DNA of 64,000 bases from Paenarthrobacter aurescens TC1 (GTDB lineage: Bacteria; Actinomycetota; Actinomycetes; Actinomycetales; Micrococcaceae): assembly GCA_000014925.1 (NCBI GenBank), contig CP000474.1, forward strand, positions 496,001-560,000, in the 5' to 3' direction. A program made the position numbers and the translations under genes. The notes beneath the pieces were generated by a model. The model saw only the letters and a program-made list of their open reading frames with translations. It was not told the DNA's origin and searched no databases. This document shows, one piece after another, positions 57,681 through 64,000 of the stretch (its first letter is position 1; the number at the start of each line of letters is the position of its first letter).

Positions 57681-58805
57681 GTGGACGTTCAAGTAGGGAA
57701 GCTCACGGCGCCGCCGGAGGTGACTGAAAACCTCCCTGCGCCGGTCAGCCAGGAACCGGAGAAGGCAGCGGATCCGGGCTCATGGGCCCGGATCCTTCCT
57801 TACGCTGCCCGGCTCAAGAAGACATCCCGCCGTAACTTCCTCATCACCGCCGGAGCTTCCGGTGCGCTCGCCGCGGACATGCTCTTCACCCGTCGTGTGC
57901 AGGCCGAGCGGCGAGCCACCAAGATTCTCCGTGTGCCGGATCCGTACTCGGACGTGTACTTCCCCAAGGCAAGCTGGATCCTCTTTCCCGGCTATAAGAC
58001 GAGTTGGGAAGAAGCTCAGTGGATCCTCAACTCGCTGCGTCCCGCCCTGCATCAGCGGGGCCGCCTAGCCGCCGTCGGATATTCCAATCTGGGCCTGGAC
58101 GTGGACGAAATCGTCCGCGAAATCATCCTGCACGTCCGCGAGCTGGAACTGGAGAAGCTGTACTTCTACGGCCACAGTTTCGGCGGCATGCTCGCCACCC
58201 AGGTGGCCGCCCGGCTTCTGGAGCTGCACGGCGTCGAGACGCAGTTGATTGTCCTGGATTCGAGTCCGTTCAGCCGCGCCGACGTCCTGGACCAGAGCTG
58301 GTTCGACGGCGTGGTGTTCCTTTACGAGAATGGCTTCCGCATCCCGTCGGTCCTGCGCGGCGGCTATGAGCTGGGCGAGCGCGTAGCGCACAAGGATGAG
58401 CGGACGTGGCGGCAGATCCTCGACCAAAGCCTGGAGCAACTGTCGCCGATCGCCCCTTCCAGCGTGCTGATACAGACGGAGTCGGCGTACATCTACCACT
58501 TTGACGGCCTCCGCCTGGCCGGAAAAATCGGTGGCGCCAAGATGGCATTCATCGGCAACGCCAAGGACGCCACCGTGGATTACGAGTCGGCGCGTGCGGG
58601 GTGGAGCAAGGTCTTCGGATCAAACATGGTGATGCCCACGCTCAGCACGGAAGGCGCCCGGCCCGCCCACGCCAGCCCGCAGTGGAACGGAGGCATCTAC
58701 CGGCCACTGCTGGAGCGCGTCCAGGATGAGCTCCAACCGCTCCCGCCCCAGCCCGAGGAGCCGTCGTACCGGGAGCCGAACGGCAGGATCATCCGGCCGG
58801 CCTGA
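57681..58805 (+). CDS. Alpha/beta-hydrolase-fold protein with twin-arginine-like motif
   Basis: 374 residues, GTG start. After about 48 residues comes SRRNFLITAGASGALAADML, which looks like a Tat signal with a long n-region, so it may be exported. The globular part has the nucleophile elbow GHSFGGMLATQVA (Ser near residue 168) and a Rossmann-like core (LFPGYKTSWEEAQWI; LIVLDSSPFSRADVL). The catalytic Asp and His cannot be placed with confidence. No family named. It precedes the RiPP cluster but is separated from it by a 146-bp promoter region. Confidence 0.82.
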   Translation: MDVQVGKLTAPPEVTENLPAPVSQEPEKAADPGSWARILPYAARLKKTSRRNFLITAGASGALAADMLFTRRVQAERRATKILRVPDPYSDVYFPKASWILFPGYKTSWEEAQWILNSLRPALHQRGRLAAVGYSNLGLDVDEIVREIILHVRELELEKLYFYGHSFGGMLATQVAARLLELHGVETQLIVLDSSPFSRADVLDQSWFDGVVFLYENGFRIPSVLRGGYELGERVAHKDERTWRQILDQSLEQLSPIAPSSVLIQTESAYIYHFDGLRLAGKIGGAKMAFIGNAKDATVDYESARAGWSKVFGSNMVMPTLSTEGARPAHASPQWNGGIYRPLLERVQDELQPLPPQPEEPSYREPNGRIIRPA

Positions 58806-58837
58806 CGTCTCTCCCGCCATGCCTTCGTGCCGTGCCC

Positions 58838-58932
58838 CGAAAGTGAACTTTCGTACAAGTGAGCTCTGTACTCGAGTACAGGGTGGATATACCCGATCCT
58901 CCGTAGCGTCGTTCTTGACAGGAAATAAGAAC
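58838..58932. promoter_or_regulatory. Promoter region of the RiPP operon with three palindromes
   Basis: CGAAAGT-GA-ACTTTCG (58838-58853), the perfect 16-bp palindrome CTGTACTCGAGTACAG (58866-58881) and GTTCTT-N10-AAGAAC (58911-58932) crowd the 146 bp before the exporter ATPase. They suggest tight control, perhaps by a PadR-, TetR- or MarR-like repressor encoded outside the window. Confidence 0.6.
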
Positions 58933-58951
58933 GAATTTCGAGGAGCGAAGT

Positions 58952-59926
58952 ATGAACGGCCTACAGCTCACGGGCATCAGCCGCAGCTTCGGTGACCGCA
59001 GGGTCCTCCACGATGTGGACCTCACGGTCCATCGCGGGGAGATCGTGGGATTCATCGGCGGCAACGGTGCAGGTAAGACCACCACCATGCGCGTGATCCT
59101 TGGTCTGCTGACCCCGGACCACGGCGAAGTCACGTGGGAAGCCTTGCCCATCACGGCCAAGGACCGGAGACGCATCGGCTATATGCCCGAGGAACGAGGC
59201 CTCTACCCGCAGATGCCCGTGAGGGACCAGATCATTCACTTCGCCTTGCTGGAAGGGCACCAACCCGACGCCGCACGTGAGGTCGCAGACGAACTCATAG
59301 CCTCCCTTGGCCTACAAGGCCGTGAGCAGGCATTGGTCCAGGACCTCTCCCTGGGAAATCAGCAGCGCGTCCAGTTGGCCGTCGCCTTGGTTGGAGACCC
59401 CGCACTGCTGGTTCTGGACGAGCCATTCTCGGGGTTGGATCCCCTCGCCGTCGAAACGATGTCCCGGCTCATCCGGGAGCAAGCCGACCGGGGCGTCGGA
59501 GTTCTGTTCTCCTCACACCAACTCGAGCTCGTAGAGCGTCTGTGCGACAAGGTATGCATTCTCGATCGGGGCCGTGTGACAGCGAGCGGCAGCGTGGTGG
59601 AGCTGCAGGATGACGGGAAGAGCCGCTGGCGACTCGGCTTCTCCCGCACGGCAGATTCATTCGCCGCCGAAGTGTCGATGGCCCGCGGCGTCAACGTGGA
59701 ATTTTCCGCGGACGACCGTACAACAGTGCTCGTCTCCGTGGACGGCTCAGGGCGGGACGTGCCCGGTGAAATCCTCGCAGCAGCGCAAAGGCACGGCGGA
59801 CTGAAGAGCATCGTGTCCGCGCAGAGGTCCTTGGCGGACCTGCTTGCCGGCACATTCATTTCGTCCCATCCAGGTACCACCCCGGGGGCGGAGCGCTCCC
59901 TCGACAAAGTTGGAGTATCGCAATGA
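58952..59926 (+). CDS. ABC-2 exporter ATPase (NatA-like), RiPP cluster
   Basis: 324 residues: GGNGAGKTTTMRVILGLL (Walker A), LSLGNQQRVQLAVAL (signature), LLVLDEPFSGLDPLAVETM (Walker B), and a C-terminal domain of about 100 residues. RBS GAGGAGCGA. Overlaps the permease by 4 bp (ATGA). First gene of a run leading to the peptide-modifying genes, so it probably exports the finished peptide or protects the producer. Confidence 0.9.
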   Translation: MNGLQLTGISRSFGDRRVLHDVDLTVHRGEIVGFIGGNGAGKTTTMRVILGLLTPDHGEVTWEALPITAKDRRRIGYMPEERGLYPQMPVRDQIIHFALLEGHQPDAAREVADELIASLGLQGREQALVQDLSLGNQQRVQLAVALVGDPALLVLDEPFSGLDPLAVETMSRLIREQADRGVGVLFSSHQLELVERLCDKVCILDRGRVTASGSVVELQDDGKSRWRLGFSRTADSFAAEVSMARGVNVEFSADDRTTVLVSVDGSGRDVPGEILAAAQRHGGLKSIVSAQRSLADLLAGTFISSHPGTTPGAERSLDKVGVSQ

Positions 59927-60837
59927 GCACAACAACATTTGATCGCACAACCCGCAGCGCCGCTCCTTCTTCCGGCAGTGGACTCCGCGAGACGCGCCTG
60001 ATCATACGGCGCGAGGTCCTTACCAGGCTGGGGAACCGGACCATACTCACGGCAACAGGACTTCTGGCCCTTTTCGCCGGCGCCGCCGCCGGGATCGGCG
60101 GATGGTTCCTGGTGGACTCGTTGGGCGGGGCTGGTGCAATGAGCTTTGATCCTCGGGCCATTTTTGCCACCGCCATGATCAGCGCGTTGCTGGCCTCCTT
60201 GGTCTACTCGGCATCGAGCCTGACCTCCGGGGTGGTGGAGGAAAAATCATCAAGGATCGTGGAGATCCTCCTCACCAAGATCGGCATCGTCCCGTTGCTG
60301 GCCGGCAAGATGATCGGCATCGGGCTGGTGACCCTTGTCCAACTGCTGGCGATCGGCGGAACCGCCGTGGTGGGGTTCAGTGTGGTGGGAGGCTGGTCCC
60401 TCATCAATGTCGCTGTGGGACCGAGCCTGCTGTGGTTCCTCCTCTGGTTCCTGTTGGGCTACGTGATATTCGCAGCCTTGAACACGACCCTCGCCTCGAC
60501 GGTGTCCCGACAAGAGGACCTGGGCACTGCGGTGATGCCGCTGTCCGTCCTGCAAATGGTGCTCTTGGTGGTCTCCCTCTACGTCCTGCCAATGAATCTG
60601 GGGAACCCGTGGCTGGAAGGACTGTCTTTCGTGCCGCTGTTCTCCTCCTACCTCATGCCGATGCGCTTCGCACTGGAAGACGTGTCCACATGGGAGATGG
60701 TGCTTGCCGCCGGCATATCGGTGGCAGCTATACCCGCCCTGTTCTGGTTGGCCACCGTGATTTACCGGAACAACGCCCTGCGCACCGGCTCCCGAGTCAC
60801 CTTGCAACAGTCCCTGACCTCCGACGAGACGGCCTAG
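59923..60837 (+). CDS. ABC-2 exporter permease (NatB-like), RiPP cluster
   Basis: 304 residues with six hydrophobic helices. The first is near 35-60 (ILTATGLLALFAGAAAGIGG), then ATMISALLASLVYSASSLTS and LLWFLLWFLLGYVIFAAL. The loop SGVVEEKSSRIVEILLTKIG is typical of NatB-type subunits. Forms the transporter with the ATPase before it. Confidence 0.88.
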   Translation: MSTTTFDRTTRSAAPSSGSGLRETRLIIRREVLTRLGNRTILTATGLLALFAGAAAGIGGWFLVDSLGGAGAMSFDPRAIFATAMISALLASLVYSASSLTSGVVEEKSSRIVEILLTKIGIVPLLAGKMIGIGLVTLVQLLAIGGTAVVGFSVVGGWSLINVAVGPSLLWFLLWFLLGYVIFAALNTTLASTVSRQEDLGTAVMPLSVLQMVLLVVSLYVLPMNLGNPWLEGLSFVPLFSSYLMPMRFALEDVSTWEMVLAAGISVAAIPALFWLATVIYRNNALRTGSRVTLQQSLTSDETA

Positions 60838-60897
60838 CCCCAACTCGTCACTTAGTCCACAGACCCGGCTCATCGGGTTTCTCCAGATAGGAAAACC

Positions 60898-61011
60898 ATG
60901 CCTGACAACAAGCGCAACCAATCATTGGCCACCAAGAAACTGGTCCGCAACATAGCCCTTCTGCTTATCGGCATCCTGGCCGCCTACGCGGTAACCACTC
61001 TGCTGCTCTGA
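60898..61011 (+). CDS. 37-residue single-helix membrane peptide, RiPP cluster
   Basis: Starts MPDNKRNQSLATKK and continues with one hydrophobic helix (IALLLIGILAAYAVTTLLL) to the C-terminus. RBS GATAGGAAAACC. Its stop overlaps the next start by one base (TGATG), so it is translated with the kinase. Too small for most gene callers. Possible roles are an immunity peptide or a small exporter subunit; no homolog is recognised. It has no Cys and so is not a precursor of the kind encoded downstream. Confidence 0.65.
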   Translation: MPDNKRNQSLATKKLVRNIALLLIGILAAYAVTTLLL

Positions 61012-62132
61012 TGGAGACCCTCATGATGACCGCCTCAGCCCCGCACCCGCAGTCCACCACTCCGGCGGCCCGCCGCGCAGCCGGCTTGGCAACCACTGTT
61101 CTTGCAAGCCACAACAGGGAGGCAGTGGAAGAGATCGCCCCTGCCGCCTTTGCGGGCCGCAATGGCACGTGGAACATGAGGCTGAGGAGTGGGGAAAAGG
61201 TCTTCGTCAAGCAGATCTCACCGCAAGCTTCCGGCCCTATGGCCTTCGACCGCTCGGTAACCTTCGCCGCATTTGCAGAGCAGTCCCCTGACTTTGCGCC
61301 GGCAACGCCACAGCTCATTGGCAGCGACACCGCGAACGGCCTCCTGGTTTTTGAGCACTGCCCCGGCACCAGCCTGGCGCACCTGATGGTGGAGGAGACA
61401 ATGCCGGACAGCTTCCCGGAGGAAGCGGGCGCGTTGCTTGCCCGGCTCCACGCCGGGCCCGCAATCGGCTTGGAGCGCTCCGCACCTCCAAGCCCACCTG
61501 TGGAAATGCTCGCAGTTGGCGTTCCGCACGCCCGCTACCTTGAGTTCACAATGGCGGAGATGGCCCTCTGGTCAGAGCTGCAGAACGACCAGGAGTTGGT
61601 GGCCGCTGCGGGCAGGTTGAGGGCATCGGAGCGGATGCACCAAGAACGTCCCATCCACGGCGATCTGCGCCTTGATCAGTTCCACCTCCACAACGGGAAA
61701 CTGTGTGTCCTTGACTGGGAAGAGTTCGGACTCGGCGACCCTGCCCGGGACCTTGGAATGCTTGCAGGCGAGTGGATCTACCGGGCAGTCCTGGACACGG
61801 TCACCACCCGCGGAGGAGCTTCCGCACCCCCTGCCAGGTTCGACGACGAGAGCGCGTCAGCACGCATCGCCGAGCGGATGGCAGCCATTGTTCCGTCAAT
61901 CCGACGGATGTGGACCTCGTATGCCGATCATGCCAACTACCACGATCCGGACCTGCCGGTTCGGGCTACCGCCCACGTGGGATGGCATCTGGTGGATCGA
62001 ACCATCACCAGGGCTCCCATGGTGTCCCGGCTACCCGGCATCGAACGGGCTGCTGCGGGCGTTGGGCGCGAGGCACTGCTTTCACCCGGCCACTATGTCA
62101 AAGCCCTCGGTTTCGAAAGGACGCCCCGATGA
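61011..62132 (+). CDS. APH-like kinase of the RiPP cluster (class V lanthipeptide/thioamitide type)
   Basis: 373 residues with an aminoglycoside-phosphotransferase fold: VFVKQIS (ATP Lys67), IHGDLRLDQFHL (catalytic Asp218; the usual Asn is Gln223), LCVLDWEEFGLGDPARDLG (metal Asp235). In cacaoidin-, lexapeptide- and thioviridamide-type clusters such a protein is thought to phosphorylate Ser/Thr of the precursor before elimination. The start may be ATG 61011 (coupled to the small peptide) or ATG 61023 (after GGAG). It ends at a TGA followed by C, in the same frame as the HopA1 gene. Confidence 0.85.
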   Translation: METLMMTASAPHPQSTTPAARRAAGLATTVLASHNREAVEEIAPAAFAGRNGTWNMRLRSGEKVFVKQISPQASGPMAFDRSVTFAAFAEQSPDFAPATPQLIGSDTANGLLVFEHCPGTSLAHLMVEETMPDSFPEEAGALLARLHAGPAIGLERSAPPSPPVEMLAVGVPHARYLEFTMAEMALWSELQNDQELVAAAGRLRASERMHQERPIHGDLRLDQFHLHNGKLCVLDWEEFGLGDPARDLGMLAGEWIYRAVLDTVTTRGGASAPPARFDDESASARIAERMAAIVPSIRRMWTSYADHANYHDPDLPVRATAHVGWHLVDRTITRAPMVSRLPGIERAAAGVGREALLSPGHYVKALGFERTPR

Positions 62133-62171
62133 CAGTCACGCCCCACGTTATTCGAGCAGGTACTGGCGGCC

Positions 62172-63104
62172 TTGGAACACCGGGTTTCCGTTGACGCCCG
62201 CCGGCTCACCGCCAGGATAGACGCCACCACCCTTAGTGCCACCAGCCACAGCGAGTTGCGTTCGCAATTGGCCGGAGCGATCTACACACACCTCCACGTA
62301 GGGCACCCAGGCATCGAGACCGTGCCAGGAACAGGCCACCAAGACCTTGCCGCGGCACTTATTGATGCCATCCCGCACCGTACGGTTGTTCAGGCGGCCA
62401 CCGTTCAGGCGGCCACCGTTCAGGCGGCGTCGAAGAGGACGCAGCTGGGAACATCCGTCCAAGGAGTTCCGCACCAGGTGGTGGAGCTATCCGGAGTGAA
62501 GGTCCTCTTTCCCGCAGAGGCCCTGGTTCGTGACCCCTTGGATGAGATTGTGGGGGTGCGTGTTCCCAGTTGGCGAAGCCGCACCACCCCCGGGTTCCTC
62601 CTTGCACTCGGTGCCCACGGATCCGTGAACCCTGCGGCCGCTTCAAGGCTGTACCTGTCCTGTTTCACGGCATCAGAAGCTCTTGAAATGTGGCCGAAGA
62701 TTCTTGGAGCCCTTGCCGCCAGCGGGCTTGGCCATCAGGTCAAGACCCTGTCTTCATCCCTGGCTTTCCCACGCAGTGACGCGATGGTCATCTACGTGTC
62801 AGCCAACGATTCGGACGCTGCGGTTTCCCTTGTTGGTCCTGCCCTGAGGTCCTTGTCCGCGCGGGACACCCCTGTCTCGGTTTTCACCCATAGCGTCGGC
62901 GACCGTCTGGCACTTGCCATGGAACCAAAGGATTCGCGGCCGGGGTACCGGGGGCTCAGTTTCGGACAACACCGCTCGCGGGTTCTGGCGGACGCACTTC
63001 TCCGTGCGTCTGTGGAGAAGACCGACCTCGAACCCGCCTGGGCTGTCGAAGCTCAAACGGCCTGCATCAACCCTCACCAGCCCGGATACAACGCCGGCCA
63101 GTGA
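62172..63104 (+). CDS. HopA1-domain protein of the RiPP cluster
   Basis: About 310 residues with the fold of the T3SS-effector HopA1 family: GSVNPAAASRLYLSCFTA, then HQVKTLSSSLAFPRSDAM and VIYVSANDSDAAVSLV, and the diagnostic GLSFGQHRSRVLADALLRA. In class V lanthipeptide and thioamitide clusters this partner works with the APH-like kinase. The start is unclear: coding-like codons reach back to 62133, directly after the kinase TGA, yet no ATG or GTG lies there in frame. TTG 62172 is the first listed start codon, CTG 62163 an alternative. Confidence 0.8.
   Translation: MEHRVSVDARRLTARIDATTLSATSHSELRSQLAGAIYTHLHVGHPGIETVPGTGHQDLAAALIDAIPHRTVVQAATVQAATVQAASKRTQLGTSVQGVPHQVVELSGVKVLFPAEALVRDPLDEIVGVRVPSWRSRTTPGFLLALGAHGSVNPAAASRLYLSCFTASEALEMWPKILGALAASGLGHQVKTLSSSLAFPRSDAMVIYVSANDSDAAVSLVGPALRSLSARDTPVSVFTHSVGDRLALAMEPKDSRPGYRGLSFGQHRSRVLADALLRASVEKTDLEPAWAVEAQTACINPHQPGYNAGQ
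62388..62432 (+). repeat. Three tandem 15-bp repeats in the HopA1 gene
   Basis: GTTCAGGCGGCCACC twice (62388-62402, 62403-62417) then a variant ending GCGTCG (62418-62432). They encode VQAAT, VQAAT, VQAAS in a linker and keep the frame. Confidence 0.9.
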
Positions 63105-63177
63105 TGAATCCGGGCAGTGGCCCGCCGCTGCCCGGCACCCAAAGACCTCCCATGAGGAACCCAGAAAGAAAAACCCA

Positions 63178-63194
63178 TTCCCACTTAGTGGGAA
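63178..63194 (+). promoter_or_regulatory. Hairpin TTCCCAC-TTA-GTGGGAA before precursor 1
   Basis: Perfect 7-bp arms with a 3-base loop. The core CCCAC-N3-GTGGG ends 23 bases before the ATG of precursor 1. The same core at almost the same distance precedes precursor 2. Confidence 0.55.
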
Positions 63195-63215
63195 GCAAAC
63201 ACAACAGGAGACACC

Positions 63216-63389
63216 ATGTCCAACGCAGTTGGTAACTTCCGCCAGGCCGACCTGACCGATCTTGCACGCGCCCACAGCACCTTCGCGGCTGCTGACGAGC
63301 TCGGCGGCGACGCTGCCACCGACGCTCCCGCAACCTCACCGCTGTGCATCGGCATCATTGTTGGCGCCACCCTCGGTGCCGGCTGCTAA
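63216..63389 (+). CDS. RiPP precursor peptide 1 (57 aa)
   Basis: AGGAG lies before ATG 63216. The peptide has an acidic, mostly helical leader (QADLTDLARAHSTF at 10-23, then ADELGGDAATDAPA) and a hydrophobic C-terminal core with ATSPLC near 39-44 and GATLGAGC at 50-57. Two Cys (44, 57) and hydroxy residues Thr40, Ser41 and Thr52 can form two rings: one near the N-terminus of the core (Ser/Thr to Cys44) and one at the C-terminus, where Thr52 and Cys57 have the i, i+5 spacing of AviMeCys rings. The cleavage site is unknown; it may lie around 36-40. Confidence 0.85.
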   Translation: MSNAVGNFRQADLTDLARAHSTFAAADELGGDAATDAPATSPLCIGIIVGATLGAGC

Positions 63390-63403
63390 CTGCCCCTGGG
63401 CAG
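63390..63403 (+). other. Small dyad after precursor 1
   Basis: CTGCCC-CT-GGGCAG directly follows the stop codon of precursor 1. It may protect the 3' end or weaken read-through, but there is no T-run. Confidence 0.35.
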
Positions 63404-63468
63404 GGAACAACAAAAGCTCCGCAGCACTACAACAAAAAGCTTTTCACCCAGTAGCAACCCCGGACGCA

Positions 63469-63481
63469 CCCACCACGTGGG
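63469..63481 (+). promoter_or_regulatory. Hairpin CCCAC-CAC-GTGGG before precursor 2
   Basis: Same CCCAC-N3-GTGGG core as at 63180-63192, ending 24 bases before ATG 63506. Only the loop differs, as in a conserved structure. Confidence 0.55.
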
Positions 63482-63505
63482 GGCAATCAACAAGGAGACA
63501 CCATC

Positions 63506-63679
63506 ATGACTCACGCCATCACTAACATCCCGCAGGCCGACCTCGCCGACTTGGCCCGGGCACACAGCACCTTCACGGCGGCTGACGAGCTCGGCGGCGA
63601 CGCTGCCACCGACGCGCCGGCCACCACGCCGTTCTGTGCAGGGGTGATCATCGGCGCAACCCTGACCATGGGCTGCTAG
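63506..63679 (+). CDS. RiPP precursor peptide 2 (57 aa)
   Basis: AAGGAG precedes ATG 63506. It aligns with precursor 1 over all 57 residues without a gap; residues 15-23 and 25-40 are identical (for example AADELGGDAATDAPAT). Core: ATTPFC at 39-44 and GATLTMGC at 50-57. Cys44 and Cys57, Thr41 and Thr52 keep their places, while bulky residues vary (L43F, I45A). A tandem duplication with divergence mostly in the core is the usual sign of selection on product structure. Confidence 0.85.
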   Translation: MTHAITNIPQADLADLARAHSTFTAADELGGDAATDAPATTPFCAGVIIGATLTMGC

Positions 63680-63698
63680 GCAGACCTGACCACGGGGA

Positions 63699-63740
63699 AG
63701 GCGCCGGCGAGGTGGTGGAAACATCATCACGCCGGCGCCT
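63699..63740 (+). terminator. Hairpin between precursor 2 and the decarboxylase gene
   Basis: Perfect 11-bp arms (AGGCGCCGGCG at 63699-63709, complement at 63730-63740) with a 20-base loop and no T-run. Probably a partial terminator or 3'-end stabiliser that lets precursor mRNA exceed that of the downstream enzyme. Confidence 0.65.
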
Positions 63741-63788
63741 CCTGACCCATATCTGTCCCACCCACCCTCCTGAATGCTGAGACCTGCC

Positions 63789-64000
63789 ATGACAACCACT
63801 GACAGCAGTCCCCGTCCCATCTGGGCGGACCTCACCCTCGAAGCCTTCGGATACTCCAAGGTTGCCCTGATTCTTACAGGCTCGGCAGTCACCCAAGTTA
63901 TGCCCTTCTGGATTGAATGGGCGGTTTCCGCGGCGCCGGAAACTGAGTTCAAGGTGGTCATGCGGGACTCCGCGCAGCGCTTCATCACCCGTCACAGCAT
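63789..64000 (+). CDS. LanD-like flavoprotein decarboxylase, N-terminal part (runs off the right edge)
   Basis: About 70 codons visible. KVALILTGSAVTQVMPFWIE followed by FKVVMRDSAQRFITRHS is the FMN-binding start of the HFCD family (EpiD, CypD, TvaF, PPC decarboxylase). Next to the precursors it most likely decarboxylates their C-terminal Cys to an enethiolate that closes the AviMeCys ring. Start ATG 63789; ATG 63774 in the same frame is also possible, neither with a strong ribosome site. A coenzyme A biosynthetic enzyme would share the fold but not the setting. Confidence 0.78.
   Translation, partial: MTTTDSSPRPIWADLTLEAFGYSKVALILTGSAVTQVMPFWIEWAVSAAPETEFKVVMRDSAQRFITRHS

Noticed and set aside
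62129..62194. 21-codon ORF from the ATG overlapping the kinase stop
   Set aside because: It ends at once and has weak codon bias; the coding signal is in the neighbouring frame. Kept only as a possible frameshift start.
58952..64000. Class I-IV lanthipeptide or linaridin
   Set aside because: No LanB/LanC, LanM, LanKC/LanL or linaridin CypH/CypL-like gene is visible, while an APH-like kinase and a HopA1 protein are.
58952..64000. Thioamitide cluster
   Set aside because: Not excluded, but no YcaO/TfuA is in view and the cores carry an internal Cys, so a class V lanthipeptide is preferred.

Overview
The window looks like chromosomal DNA of a high-GC soil actinobacterium of the Arthrobacter/Paenarthrobacter group. 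The partial first gene reads almost residue for residue like dimethylglycine oxidase of Arthrobacter globiformis as I remember it. Coding density is high, AGGAG-type ribosome binding sites and GTG/TTG starts are common, and catabolic operons are paired with their own GntR, LysR, TetR, LacI, MerR and PadR regulators. I recognised no rRNA, tRNA, CRISPR array, integrase or transposase.

Positions 1-10.6 kb form a methylated-amine and C1 block: dimethylglycine oxidase (partial), purU, a GntR regulator, pdxS, a LysR regulator, a Rieske oxygenase/reductase pair that fits glycine betaine demethylase (gbcAB), an unusual LuxR-type regulator, and the two ribulose monophosphate enzymes (hxlB, hxlA) that fix formaldehyde. 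At 30-33.6 kb betA and betB make betaine from choline. Together these give choline -> betaine -> dimethylglycine, plus capture of the released formaldehyde and formyl groups.

Positions 10.6-40 kb are mixed: a glycogen-debranching-type glycosidase, a photolyase, a valine-catabolic operon (mmsA, 3-hydroxyisobutyryl-CoA hydrolase, mmsB, enoyl-CoA hydratase), an accessory-looking gap at 19.9-21.9 kb with a lipoprotein and a decayed RibD_C/DHFR-like gene, tenA, a universal stress protein, a DUF222/HNH protein, an acyl-CoA synthetase/MarR pair with a divergent acyl-CoA dehydrogenase, a membrane-anchored molybdopterin oxidoreductase, three small regulators and nadE.

Positions 39.6-57.6 kb are sugar catabolism. 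A LacI-controlled ABC transporter leads into a tightly overlapping operon for hexuronates (two sugar isomerase-like proteins, a Gfo/Idh/MocA dehydrogenase, uxaC, uxuB-like reductase, manD, gluconokinase). A ChvE/GguA/GguB-type sugar ABC transporter with its own LacI regulator and twin operators follows, and then pyrE.

Positions 58.9-64 kb hold the most interesting system: a RiPP cluster. It has an ABC-2 exporter, a 37-residue membrane peptide, an aminoglycoside-phosphotransferase-like kinase, a HopA1-domain protein, two 57-residue precursor peptides that align without gaps, and the start of a LanD-like flavoprotein cysteine decarboxylase. No LanM, LanB, LanC or LanKC gene is visible. The combination fits class V lanthipeptides (cacaoidin and lexapeptide type) or, less well, thioamitides, and predicts a C-terminal AviMeCys ring plus an N-terminal (methyl)lanthionine. 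The cluster runs off the right edge of the window.
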